NCBI GenBank assembly: GCA_947177645.1
Contig: CAMWVJ010000040.1
Coordinates: 1 to 8,349, forward strand
Length of the DNA stretch: 8,349 nt
Origin: an uncultured Desulfovibrio sp.
GTDB lineage: Bacteria > Desulfobacterota > Desulfovibrionia > Desulfovibrionales > Desulfovibrionaceae
Direction of reading: 5' to 3'
Shown here in pieces: positions 1 to 7,184 of this stretch (positions within the stretch are counted from its first letter, which is position 1; each line of letters opens with the position of its first letter). The notes beneath the pieces were generated by a model. It saw nothing but the letters and a program-made list of their open reading frames with translations, had not been told where the DNA came from and searched no databases. The position numbers and the translations under genes are program-made.

Positions 1-579
1 CGCATCCGCTATGAGGGCGCGCGCGGGAAGGCGCTGGCTGCCAAGCTGGACGCGGACCACGCCGAGTTCATGGCCGCCCGCAAGTCCTGGCTCGAGATAG
101 TGGAGGCCCGCGCCGCCCAGGCCGAGGCCGCGCTCTTGCGCGGCCATCCGCTGCAACGGCAGATCGAGGCGGCCTCCGCCATCTTCGCCGGCTTCGGCCG
201 TGCGGCGGAAGTGCTGGGCGCGGAAGATGCCGCGGCCGCGGGCGAAGTTGCGGCCAAGGGCGCAGCGGCGGAGAAGCAGGCAAGCGAGGCTGCCGCTACT
301 TTGGAGGCTGCGGCGCGCACCACGCTTGAGCATATCCACACGGAGCTTGCAAACCGCATCGCGGAAGCGGGCAAGCCGCCCTTTGCCGCGGCCCCGCAGC
401 TCGAGCGGCAATACCGCGCCTTTCTCAAGGAGGCGCAGGCCTATGCCGACGCGCTCGGGCGGGGGATCGCCGAGGGCTTTTACCCGCCGCAGCGGCGCGA
501 GCTCAATGTGGCGGCGCTGCGCAGCCGCGCGGCCTATAATGCCTTTGTGCGCGAGGCCAACGGGCTACGCGTGCGTTGA
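1..579 (+). CDS. 3' end of an unrecognised Ala-rich, helical protein (partial)
   Basis: The frame is open from the first base and stops at TGA 577-579, giving 192 visible residues; the true start lies outside the window. An internal ATG at base 70 lies mid-frame with no convincing ribosome site, so I do not take it as the start. The protein is very rich in Ala, Glu, Arg and Lys, with long runs free of Pro and Gly (roughly residues 20-140), which suggests extended helix or coiled coil. The last 50 residues are more mixed, with Tyr, Phe and a Y-P-P-Q turn, and may form a small folded end. There is no membrane segment and no catalytic motif I recognise. Codon use (G/C at third positions) supports real coding. 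A strong terminator follows 53 bases after the stop, so this is the last gene of its transcript. I cannot name a family. Confidence 0.75.
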   Translation, partial: RIRYEGARGKALAAKLDADHAEFMAARKSWLEIVEARAAQAEAALLRGHPLQRQIEAASAIFAGFGRAAEVLGAEDAAAAGEVAAKGAAAEKQASEAAATLEAAARTTLEHIHTELANRIAEAGKPPFAAAPQLERQYRAFLKEAQAYADALGRGIAEGFYPPQRRELNVAALRSRAAYNAFVREANGLRVR

Positions 580-632
580 ACGGACCACACGCGCCCGGCC
601 GTTCCCGCCGCCTGTTCCCTCCCTTTTCCCGT

Positions 633-673
633 ACTCCGGCCCTGTCAGCTTCCCGACGGGGCCGGAGTTTTTT
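633..673 (+). terminator. Strong intrinsic terminator after the first gene
   Basis: A 14-pair stem (633-646 with 655-668, one G-U pair) closes an 8-base loop and is followed by a run of six T at 668-673. The lower stem is GC-rich (CTCCGGCCC against GGGCCGGAG). It lies 53 bases downstream of the stop at 579 on the same strand and isolates the following gene from read-through. Confidence 0.93.
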
Positions 674-709
674 GCAGGCTTCCGGTGGCGCACCGCGCGC
701 GTCTTTTTT

Positions 710-729
710 CTGATTCCGTTTTAAATCAG
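710..729. promoter_or_regulatory. Inverted repeat next to the sigma-54 promoter (possible operator)
   Basis: CTGATT at 710-715 and AATCAG at 724-729 form a perfect 6-base inverted repeat with an 8-base AT-rich spacer. It ends 13 bases before the -24 element of the promoter at 743-758. The short T run just before it (704-709) is on the wrong side of the hairpin to make a plus-strand terminator. It could be a protein-binding site; that is inference from position and symmetry only. Confidence 0.35.
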
Positions 730-742
730 CAGTTTGCAACTC

Positions 743-758
743 TGGCAAGCTCTTTGCA
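743..758 (+). promoter_or_regulatory. Sigma-54 (RpoN) -24/-12 promoter
   Basis: The sequence reads TGGCAA, five bases, then TTGCA. This matches the sigma-54 consensus (TGGCAC-N5-TTGCA) at all but one position, and GG (744-745) to GC (756-757) has the diagnostic 10-base spacing. Transcription would start near 769, leaving a leader of about 115 bases before the ATG at 884. Such promoters need an ATP-driven enhancer-binding activator, usually bound 80 or more bases upstream; I identify no clear distant site, since that space is largely taken by the terminator at 633-673. A TTTGCAA direct repeat (733-739 and 753-759) overlaps the promoter. Confidence 0.7.
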
Positions 759-768
759 ATGCCTCGGG

Positions 769-883
769 CAACGCACGGCCATGCCTGGGGGCCCGCCGGG
801 CGCACTCAAGAGAAAATACGCCTGCCGGGGCATCCGGCGAAAGCAAGCCGGAGAATACCGGAAGATCGTTTTGGGAGGTTGCC
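769..883 (+). other. Predicted leader of the YbjQ-like gene
   Basis: This would be the untranslated leader if transcription starts about 12 bases after the sigma-54 -12 element. It holds a 5-pair hairpin (GCCGG 824-828 with CCGGC 834-838) and a GC-rich stretch near 786-801 that can fold on itself. The ribosome site GGGAGGT sits at 873-879. I recognise no known riboswitch. With the terminator, the inverted repeat and the promoter, this accounts for the 304-base gap between genes. Confidence 0.4.
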
Positions 884-1306
884 ATGTTTTTCTTGCTCGG
901 CGGTAACGACAAAAAGGCCCGCAAGGCCGAGAAGCAGCAGAACACCGCGCCCGCGGCCGATTCGCGCGTGCGCGAGGCCTTTCTGGCCGGGCGTTTCCCG
1001 GTCGTGACCACTCACCAGGTGGAAGGCCGCAAGATCGCCAAGGTGCTCGGCCTCGTGTGCTGCCGCGGCTATGACTCGGAAGAGGCCTTTTTCGGCATGG
1101 CCGCCCGCGCCATGAACAAGGGGGCGCAGGCCATCGTGGGCTATAACGAGAACGTGGCCTTCCATCCTGACGGGAGCAAATATTTCACCTGCTACGGCAC
1201 GGCCGTGATGTTCGAGTACGACCCGGCCGACCCGGAAAGCCTGCCCCTCATGCTCCAGCAGCGCTTCCGCGAGCGCGACCAGCGCATCAACGACGACATG
1301 ATCTAG
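884..1306 (+). CDS. YbjQ/UPF0145-like 'heavy-metal-binding domain' protein
   Basis: The product is 140 residues. The ATG at 884 is chosen because GGGAGGT (873-879) lies 4 bases upstream; a longer open frame upstream has no such site. Residues 1-30 are a short hydrophobic start (MFFLL) followed by a Lys-rich tail. Residues 40-112 follow the layout of the YbjQ family (PF01906): V-T-T, then E-G-R-K-I and L-G-L-V, an alpha-helical Ala-rich segment, G-A-Q-A-I-V-G, and a closing G-T-A-V strand. Known members form small pentameric rings of uncertain function; the metal-binding name comes from sequence, not proven activity. Cys59, Cys60, Cys103, His44 and His94 are candidate ligands. Residues 113-140 form a charged helix not usual in the short family members. 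It appears to be a single-gene transcript with a sigma-54 promoter in front and a terminator behind. The coding call is sure; the family call is moderate, made by eye. Confidence 0.65.
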   Translation: MFFLLGGNDKKARKAEKQQNTAPAADSRVREAFLAGRFPVVTTHQVEGRKIAKVLGLVCCRGYDSEEAFFGMAARAMNKGAQAIVGYNENVAFHPDGSKYFTCYGTAVMFEYDPADPESLPLMLQQRFRERDQRINDDMI

Positions 1307-1373
1307 CGGAAAACGAGTTTTCCCCGGGCTTTCGGCAACGGTTCCCACCGGCCGGAAAGGAGCGCCGGCCTAG

Positions 1374-1411
1374 AAAAAAAGCGGCGTCTGCATCGTGCAG
1401 GCGCCGCTTTT
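1374..1411. terminator. Bidirectional terminator between convergent genes
   Basis: A 12-pair stem (1381-1392 with 1396-1407, one G-T pair at 1387/1401) closes a 3-base TCG loop. It is flanked by seven A at 1374-1380 and four T at 1408-1411. On the plus strand it ends the YbjQ-like transcript (stop at 1306). On the minus strand the A run reads as seven T and ends the liv transcript (livF stop at 1452). The longer T tract faces the minus strand, so it should be the stronger terminator for liv. Confidence 0.9.
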
Positions 1412-1451
1412 GTGCGTGCGGGCAGGTGAAACATGGCTCGCCCCGGGCCTC

Positions 1452-2162
<711 letters not shown>

Positions 2163-2163
2163 C

Positions 2164-2930
<767 letters not shown>

Positions 2931-2934
<4 letters not shown>

Positions 2935-3878
2935 GGGCGCGCCCCCTCCTGCGGGGGCGGCATGGCGTAGCGACGGGGCAGCGGCGGCAACAGCCCCTGC
3001 GGCCGCCAGATCATCATCACCATCATGGCCAGGCCGAAGATGAGCATGCGCGCCTCGGAAAACTCGCGCAAAAGCTCGGGCAGCCCGATGAAGAGGAACA
3101 CGCTCACGAGCACCCCCACCTGGCTCCCGCCGGAGAGGATGACCACGGCGAAGAGGATGACCGACTCCATGAAATTGAAGGATTCCGGCGCGATTGTCAG
3201 CATCTTGGCGGCATAGACCGTGCCGGCAATGCCGGCCCACGCGGCGCCCAGGGTGAAGGCTGCGAGCTTGTAGCCCGTCACGTTGACGCCGCAGCCCTCG
3301 GCCGCGACATCGTCCTCCTTGATGTAGTTGAGCGCGCGCCCGAAGCGCGAGCGCCACAGCCCGTAAAAGAGCAGCATGCTCACGCCCACCATGCCCCAGA
3401 CCAGATAATAGAACTGGAGGCCCTTGACGATGCGGAAGCCGAAGAACACGGGCCGCGAGATGCCGAAAATACCGTTGGCGCCGCCCGTGAGGCCAAAGAC
3501 ATCATTAATGAGCGCGATGCGCACGATCTCCACGATGCCGATGGTCACGATGAGCAGGTAATCGCCGCGCAAATGGATGATGGGCCTTGCCACGGCCAGC
3601 GCGAAAAGCCCGGCCGCCGCGCCCGCGGGCAGCATGGTGAGAAAAATGGACCAGTGGCACACGGTGTTGAGGATGGCCGTGGTGTAGGCGCCCACGGCGA
3701 AAAAGGCCGCGTGGCCCATGTTGAAGATGCCGGCCTGCCCGAGCATGACATTGAGCGAGAGCGAGAGCAGGGCATACAGCCCGATCATCACGCACACGTC
3801 CGTCCAGTAGGCGTTGCACACGAGCGGCAGGCCCGCGATGACCACGGCCAGCGCCACATAGAGCGGCGTGCGGCTCAT
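2931..3878 (-). CDS. livM: LivM: permease subunit of branched-chain amino acid ABC transporter
   Basis: The product is a 315-residue inner-membrane protein with about eight hydrophobic segments, the first near residues 7-21. The motif LGQAGIFNMGHAAFF at 46-60 and the ATPase-contact region around N-Y-I-K-E-D-D (184-190) with A-G-I-A-G (215-219) are typical of LivM. The segment R-E-F-S-E-A-R-M-L (271-279) followed by W-R-P-Q-G-L-L-P (291-298) closely resembles the E. coli LivM C-terminus. It pairs with LivH to form the pore. It lacks the extra N-terminal membrane part of the longer enteric LivM proteins, as many homologues do. The ATG at 3878 overlaps the livH stop as ATGA (3878-3875). The ribosome site is weak, so translation probably depends on coupling to livH. 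The last residues are Pro-rich and cytoplasmic. Confidence 0.97.
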
Positions 3879-4780
3879 AGCTTGTCCGCCGTGCGCTCGC
3901 CCAAGATGCCCGTGGGGCGGATGATGAGGATGAGGATGAGCACGAGGAAGGCCACGGCATCCTTCCAGGCCATGGCCACATAGCCGGCGGCCAGAGCCTC
4001 GGTGACGCCGAGGAGGAGCCCGCCGAGCATGGCGCCGGGGATATTGCCGATGCCGCCGAGGATGGCGGCCGTGAAGGCCTTGAGCCCGTAGGACCAGCCC
4101 ATGGTGAAGTCGATCTGGCCGTAGTAGATGCCCACCATGAGCCCGGCCATGCCGCCAAGCCCTGGCCCGATGAGGAAGACGAGCGCGATGACCCTGTCCA
4201 CATTGATGCCCATGAGCCGCGCGGCCCCGGGGTCTATGGCCGTGGCGCGGATGGCCGCGCCCATGCGCGTGCGCTGGATGAAGGCCGAGAGCGCCAGCAT
4301 GAGCGCCACGCTCGCCCCGAGGATGAGCAGGCGGACGCCGGGCACGCTCACGCCGAAGAGATCGACCGTGAAATCGGGGCGCAGGAAGTCGGGATAGACA
4401 TAGACGCGCGCCCCGTAGATAAGCATGATGGCATTCTCAAAAAAGATGGACGCGCCGAGCGCCGACACCACGGCCGAGAGGCGGTTGGCGCCGCGCAGGG
4501 GGCGGTAGGCCGCGCGCTCGAGCAATACGCCGATGAGCGCCACGAGCAGCCCCACCATGACAAAGACGGCGAGCACGGCCACGGCCGGCGGCAAAACGCC
4601 GGCCAGATTCCAGCTGGCGAGCAGGGTAAGGCCGAGATAGGCGCCGATGGTGAACAGGTCGCCGTGGGCGAAATTGATGAGCTTGAGCACGCCATAGACC
4701 ATGGTGTAGCCCAGGGCCACCAGGGCGTAGATACCGCCCACGGCCAGACCGTTGAGGAGCTGCTGGAAAAATTGTTCCAT
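3875..4780 (-). CDS. livH: LivH: permease subunit of branched-chain amino acid ABC transporter
   Basis: The product is a 301-residue inner-membrane protein with about eight hydrophobic segments. Recognisable LivH blocks are Y-T-M-V-Y-G (25-30), L-I-N-F-A-H-G-D (34-41), the I-R-A-T helix near 178-181 that meets the ATPase, and G-L-K-A-F-T-A-A-I-L-G-G-I-G (232-245) running into I-P-G-A-M-L-G-G. The start M-E-Q-F-F at 4780 matches the family N-terminus; the frame runs back to a GTG at 4828, but those extra Arg-rich residues are not family-like and lie in a hairpin. The ribosome site is poor: an AAGGA at 4800-4796 is 15 bases from the ATG, farther than usual. The gene lies 133 bases after the binding-protein gene and overlaps livM by 4 bases. 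Confidence 0.96.
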   Translation of the reverse strand: MEQFFQQLLNGLAVGGIYALVALGYTMVYGVLKLINFAHGDLFTIGAYLGLTLLASWNLAGVLPPAVAVLAVFVMVGLLVALIGVLLERAAYRPLRGANRLSAVVSALGASIFFENAIMLIYGARVYVYPDFLRPDFTVDLFGVSVPGVRLLILGASVALMLALSAFIQRTRMGAAIRATAIDPGAARLMGINVDRVIALVFLIGPGLGGMAGLMVGIYYGQIDFTMGWSYGLKAFTAAILGGIGNIPGAMLGGLLLGVTEALAAGYVAMAWKDAVAFLVLILILIIRPTGILGERTADKL

Positions 4781-4802
4781 GCCTGCGCGCCGAAATCCTT
4801 GT

Positions 4803-4833
4803 GCCCGGTGCGCCGCGTCACGACGCACCGGGC
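4803..4833 (-). promoter_or_regulatory. Intercistronic hairpin between binding-protein gene and livH
   Basis: A perfect 10-pair stem (4833-4824 with 4812-4803, GCCCGGTGCG on the minus strand) closes an 11-base loop. No T run follows in the direction of transcription, so it is unlikely to be an efficient intrinsic terminator. It sits between the binding-protein stop (4914) and the livH start (4780). Hairpins here in binding-protein operons commonly protect the upstream message and give more binding protein than permease; that role is inference for this site. Confidence 0.6.
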
Positions 4834-4865
4834 CTGAAACAGATCCACGCGGTTGCCGGGACCTT

Positions 4866-4901
4866 CCCCCTCGTCGGGGGCTTGCGCGCCGCCCGGCGGC
4901 G
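4866..4901 (-). repeat. Two further small hairpins behind the binding-protein gene
   Basis: Hairpin one has 6-base arms CGCCGC/GCGGCG (4901-4896 with 4892-4887) and a 3-base loop, starting 12 bases after the binding-protein stop. Hairpin two has five C against five G (4880-4876 with 4870-4866) and a 5-base loop. Neither has a T run. Together with the stem at 4803-4833 they make three stem-loops in 133 bases. Confidence 0.5.
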
Positions 4902-4913
4902 GCGTCCGCGGCC

Positions 4914-6044
4914 CTAGCGGGGTTGCAGCTCGAAGGCGCCCTCGTTGTTCACCACATAGGTGCGGTAAAATTCGCCCACGCGGTCGCCCTTGGCGTCAAA
5001 GCCGAGGCTGCCGGAAAGGCCGGGCAGGTCCTTGAGATCCTTGAGCCACGCAGCCATGGCCTCCGGGTCGGCCTTGCCGGCGGCGAGCGCCGCCTCGATG
5101 GCCTTGTAGGCGTCGCCCGCGAGCACCGCCCACACCGAGACCGGCACGCTGTCATACTTCGCCTCGTAGGCGGCGAGAAAATCCCTGGCTTCCTTGGTGT
5201 CCATATCCTGCGGCAAGGGCGGGCTGATAAAGAAATAGCCGGCCGCGGCCTCCGGCCCGGCGATCTTGACGAGGTCCTGATGGTTGGCCGCGTCGCCGCC
5301 CATCATGGGCACGTGCCACGACATTTCCTTTTTCTGCCGGAGGAGCATGCCGGTCTCGGGATAGTAGCCGGTGAAGAACACAAGGTCGGGATTGGCGGCC
5401 TTGAGCTTGGTCAGGATGGCCGTGTAGTCGCGCTCGCCGGGCGTGAGCGCGTCGAAGAAGATGACCTTGACGCCGGCCTTTTCCAGCGCGGCGCGGCTCT
5501 CCTCCGCAAGGCCCTTGGCGTAGGAGGAATTGTCGTGGAGCAGGGCCACGGCCTTGTAGCCGCCCTTCTCGATGGCGGCCGCGGCCGACTTGCCCTGTGC
5601 GTCGTCGCGCGGGCTCGTGCGGAAGAAGCGCTCGAGGCCCTTTTCCGTGAGGCGCACGCTCGTGGAGCCGGTGCCGATCTGCACGAGGCCGGCCTCGTCC
5701 ACGATATTCTGCGTGGCTTCCGTCACCGCCGAGCCATAGGTCCCGATGACCGCGGCCACGCCGGCGCTGGCCAGCTTCTGCGCGGCAAGGGAGGCCGTGC
5801 GCGGGTCGCCCGCGTCGTCCTCCACCACGAGGCGCACGGTGTCGCCGTTGATGCCGCCTTTGGCGTTGGTCTCGTCCACGAGCAGGCTCACGATATTCTT
5901 CATGTCCTGCCCTTCGGAGGCCCACTTGCCCGTGAGCGGGCACATGAGGCCGATCTTGATCTCGCCGCACGTGGCGGGCTGCGCGGAAAGCACAGGCAGA
6001 AGCGCGAGCGCCAGCGCGCCCACAAGGCCGAAAACTCTGTTCAT
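4914..6044 (-). CDS. livK: Periplasmic branched-chain amino acid-binding protein (LivJ/LivK type)
   Basis: The product is 376 residues, of the Leu/Ile/Val-binding family (Peripla_BP_6), and captures ligand in the periplasm for LivHM. A signal peptide spans residues 1 to about 21-26 (basic start, Leu/Ala core, small residues), without a clear lipobox. The mature part opens I-K-I-G-L-M-C-P-L-T-G, the usual first strand. E-D-D-A-G-D-P (75-81), G-S-A-V-T-E-A (104-110) and G-T-G-S-T-S (124-129) align with the LivJ ligand-loop regions. G-Y-Y-P-E-T-G (226-232) is nearly the LivJ G-Y-Y-P-E-M-G block, which favours branched-chain amino acids as ligand. The two Cys of E. coli LivJ that form a disulfide both read as Gly here (79 and 104). 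The ATG at 6044 has a G-rich site at 6055-6050. First gene of the liv set; exact substrate unproven. Confidence 0.93.
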   Translation of the reverse strand: MNRVFGLVGALALALLPVLSAQPATCGEIKIGLMCPLTGKWASEGQDMKNIVSLLVDETNAKGGINGDTVRLVVEDDAGDPRTASLAAQKLASAGVAAVIGTYGSAVTEATQNIVDEAGLVQIGTGSTSVRLTEKGLERFFRTSPRDDAQGKSAAAAIEKGGYKAVALLHDNSSYAKGLAEESRAALEKAGVKVIFFDALTPGERDYTAILTKLKAANPDLVFFTGYYPETGMLLRQKKEMSWHVPMMGGDAANHQDLVKIAGPEAAAGYFFISPPLPQDMDTKEARDFLAAYEAKYDSVPVSVWAVLAGDAYKAIEAALAAGKADPEAMAAWLKDLKDLPGLSGSLGFDAKGDRVGEFYRTYVVNNEGAFELQPR

Positions 6045-6101
6045 GCGGGTCCCCCCGATGCGGCAAGTGAATGAAGTGGCGGCAGCTTACCGCAAAACGC
6101 G

Positions 6102-6128
6102 ACAAAGCAAAAGCCCCCACAGCGGGGC
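6102..6128 (-). terminator. Weak terminator after the LysR-type gene
   Basis: On the minus strand GCCCC (6128-6124) pairs with GGGGC (6117-6113) across a 6-base loop, followed by TTTTGCTTT (6112-6104). The stem is only five pairs and the T run is interrupted, so partial read-through from the LysR gene into the liv genes is possible. The rest of the 99-base gap (6045-6143) must hold any liv promoter. I see no good -35/-10 pair or sigma-54 match in it, only a repeated TTTTGC (6112-6107 and 6097-6092). Confidence 0.5.
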
Positions 6129-6143
6129 AAGGGCGGGCGGATT

Positions 6144-7109
6144 TCAGGAAGCCGGGGGCGAGGGATTTTCCCCACGGCCGAGGCAGCGGAACACGGCTTC
6201 GCCTGGGGCGCCCTGCCCAAGGGCGCGTGCGTCGGCCACAAGGCCGAGCCGTAAGGTGAGCAGCGGCCCCTCCTCGAGGGGCGCAAAGTGCACGCCCTCG
6301 CGCCGGATGGCCGCAAAGGACGCGGGGAAAAGCCCCATGGCCTCGCCGCGGGCGATGCGCGCGAGCAGCACATCGTGCTCCGGCGCCTCCTCCATGAGGC
6401 GCGGCGCGAAGCCGGCCAGCCGGAACGCGCCCAGTGCATGGTCGAACCAGGCGGGATTTTCCTCGCGGCGGAACCAGAAGAGCGGCAGCCCGGAAAGCTC
6501 CCGCAGGCTCAGGGCGCGGCCCTCCCTGAGGCCGCGGCACACAGGCCAGCCTTCGGGGAGCACCGCGAGGAGCGCTTCCGCATGGCCGAGCGGCGTCACG
6601 GAAAAGCCCTCGGGCAGCGCCGGGATTTCCAGCGGCAGCGCCACCACGGCCGCGTCCAGCCGGCCGCGGAGCACATCGCGCAGAAGGCGCGGCGACGGCG
6701 CGCGCACAAGGTGCAGGGACGCGGCCGCCCGCAGTTCCTCTTCCAGCGCGGAAAAGACGCCCTGCTCCACGGCCGTGGTGAGGCCGAGGGCCTTCACGGG
6801 CGCCGGGGCGGAAAGCTGCGCCAGCTCCGTAAAGACGCGCTCCTGAAGGTCGAGCAGGGGCCGCACGGCCGCCAGCACGCGCTCGCCTTCCGCCGTGAGC
6901 GCAAGGCCGCGCGAATGGCGGTGGAAGAGGGCGAAGCCCAGCCGGTCTTCGAGCGCGCGCAACTGGCGGCTCAGGGGCGGCTGGGACAGGAAGAGCCGTT
7001 CGGCCGCGCGGCGCAGGCTGCGCTCCTCGGCGATGACCGCGAAATACCAGAGCCAGTGAAATTCGCGCGGGCCAAGGAGCCATGGGGAGCGGCTGGCGGG
7101 CGTTGTCAT
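6144..7109 (-). CDS. LysR-type transcriptional regulator
   Basis: The product is 321 residues, slightly longer than the usual 300 owing to about 16 extra N-terminal residues. The winged helix-turn-helix covers about 17-74: E-F-H-W-L-W-Y-F, then the A-A-E-R-L-F-L-S-Q-P-P-L-S-R-Q-L recognition region (35-50) and the E-D-R-L-G-F-A-L-F-H-R wing (54-64), all classic LysR signatures. Residues about 65-95 form the linker helix and about 100-305 the periplasmic-binding-protein-like effector domain. The effector cannot be read from sequence. The start ATG at 7109 has only a weak AAAGG before it. It diverges from the propeller/decarboxylase operon across 75 bases, the standard LysR arrangement for controlling the neighbour and itself. 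It also lies directly upstream of the liv genes on the same strand, so liv control is an alternative. Confidence 0.95.
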   Translation of the reverse strand: MTTPASRSPWLLGPREFHWLWYFAVIAEERSLRRAAERLFLSQPPLSRQLRALEDRLGFALFHRHSRGLALTAEGERVLAAVRPLLDLQERVFTELAQLSAPAPVKALGLTTAVEQGVFSALEEELRAAASLHLVRAPSPRLLRDVLRGRLDAAVVALPLEIPALPEGFSVTPLGHAEALLAVLPEGWPVCRGLREGRALSLRELSGLPLFWFRREENPAWFDHALGAFRLAGFAPRLMEEAPEHDVLLARIARGEAMGLFPASFAAIRREGVHFAPLEEGPLLTLRLGLVADARALGQGAPGEAVFRCLGRGENPSPPAS

Positions 7110-7112
7110 GCC

Positions 7113-7128
7113 TTTGAGGTATCACAAA
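7113..7128. promoter_or_regulatory. Possible LysR operator in the divergent intergenic region
   Basis: TTTG (7113-7116), eight bases, then CAAA (7125-7128) forms an inverted repeat 3 bases upstream of the LysR start codon and 57 bases before the propeller start. LysR-type regulators bind interrupted inverted repeats with T and A ends in divergent gaps such as this one. The arms are short and I cannot name a core promoter for either side, so this is only a candidate. Confidence 0.3.
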
Positions 7129-7184
7129 AAGCGCAAGGGGCAAAGCCGGCCCCGGGCGCTATGCCTGAGCGCAAGGAGGTCTCT

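Noticed and set aside
1308..1323. Inverted repeat GGAAAA/TTTTCC right after the YbjQ-like stop
   Set aside because: It is short and AT-rich, with no T run after it; the true terminator is at 1374-1411.
806..1348. 180-codon minus-strand open frame opposite the YbjQ-like gene
   Set aside because: The plus strand has the promoter, ribosome site, terminator and family match; the minus frame has none.
4752..6074. 440-codon plus-strand open frame opposite the binding-protein gene
   Set aside because: It is the GC-rich antisense shadow of a clear LivJ/LivK-type gene, Arg/Gly/Ala/His-rich with no family features and no ribosome site.
6045..6143. Sigma-54 or sigma-70 promoter for the liv genes
   Set aside because: TTGC-type elements occur but none has GG at the required 10-base spacing, and no -35/-10 pair with normal spacing is convincing.
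5152..7143. 663-codon minus-strand open frame across the binding protein and LysR genes
   Set aside because: It overlaps two well-supported genes in another frame on the same strand and has the Arg/Pro/Ala composition of an out-of-frame translation.
6288..7184. Long N-terminal extension of the beta-propeller frame
   Set aside because: It runs antisense through the LysR gene; the AAGGAGGT site and signal peptide place the start at 7185.
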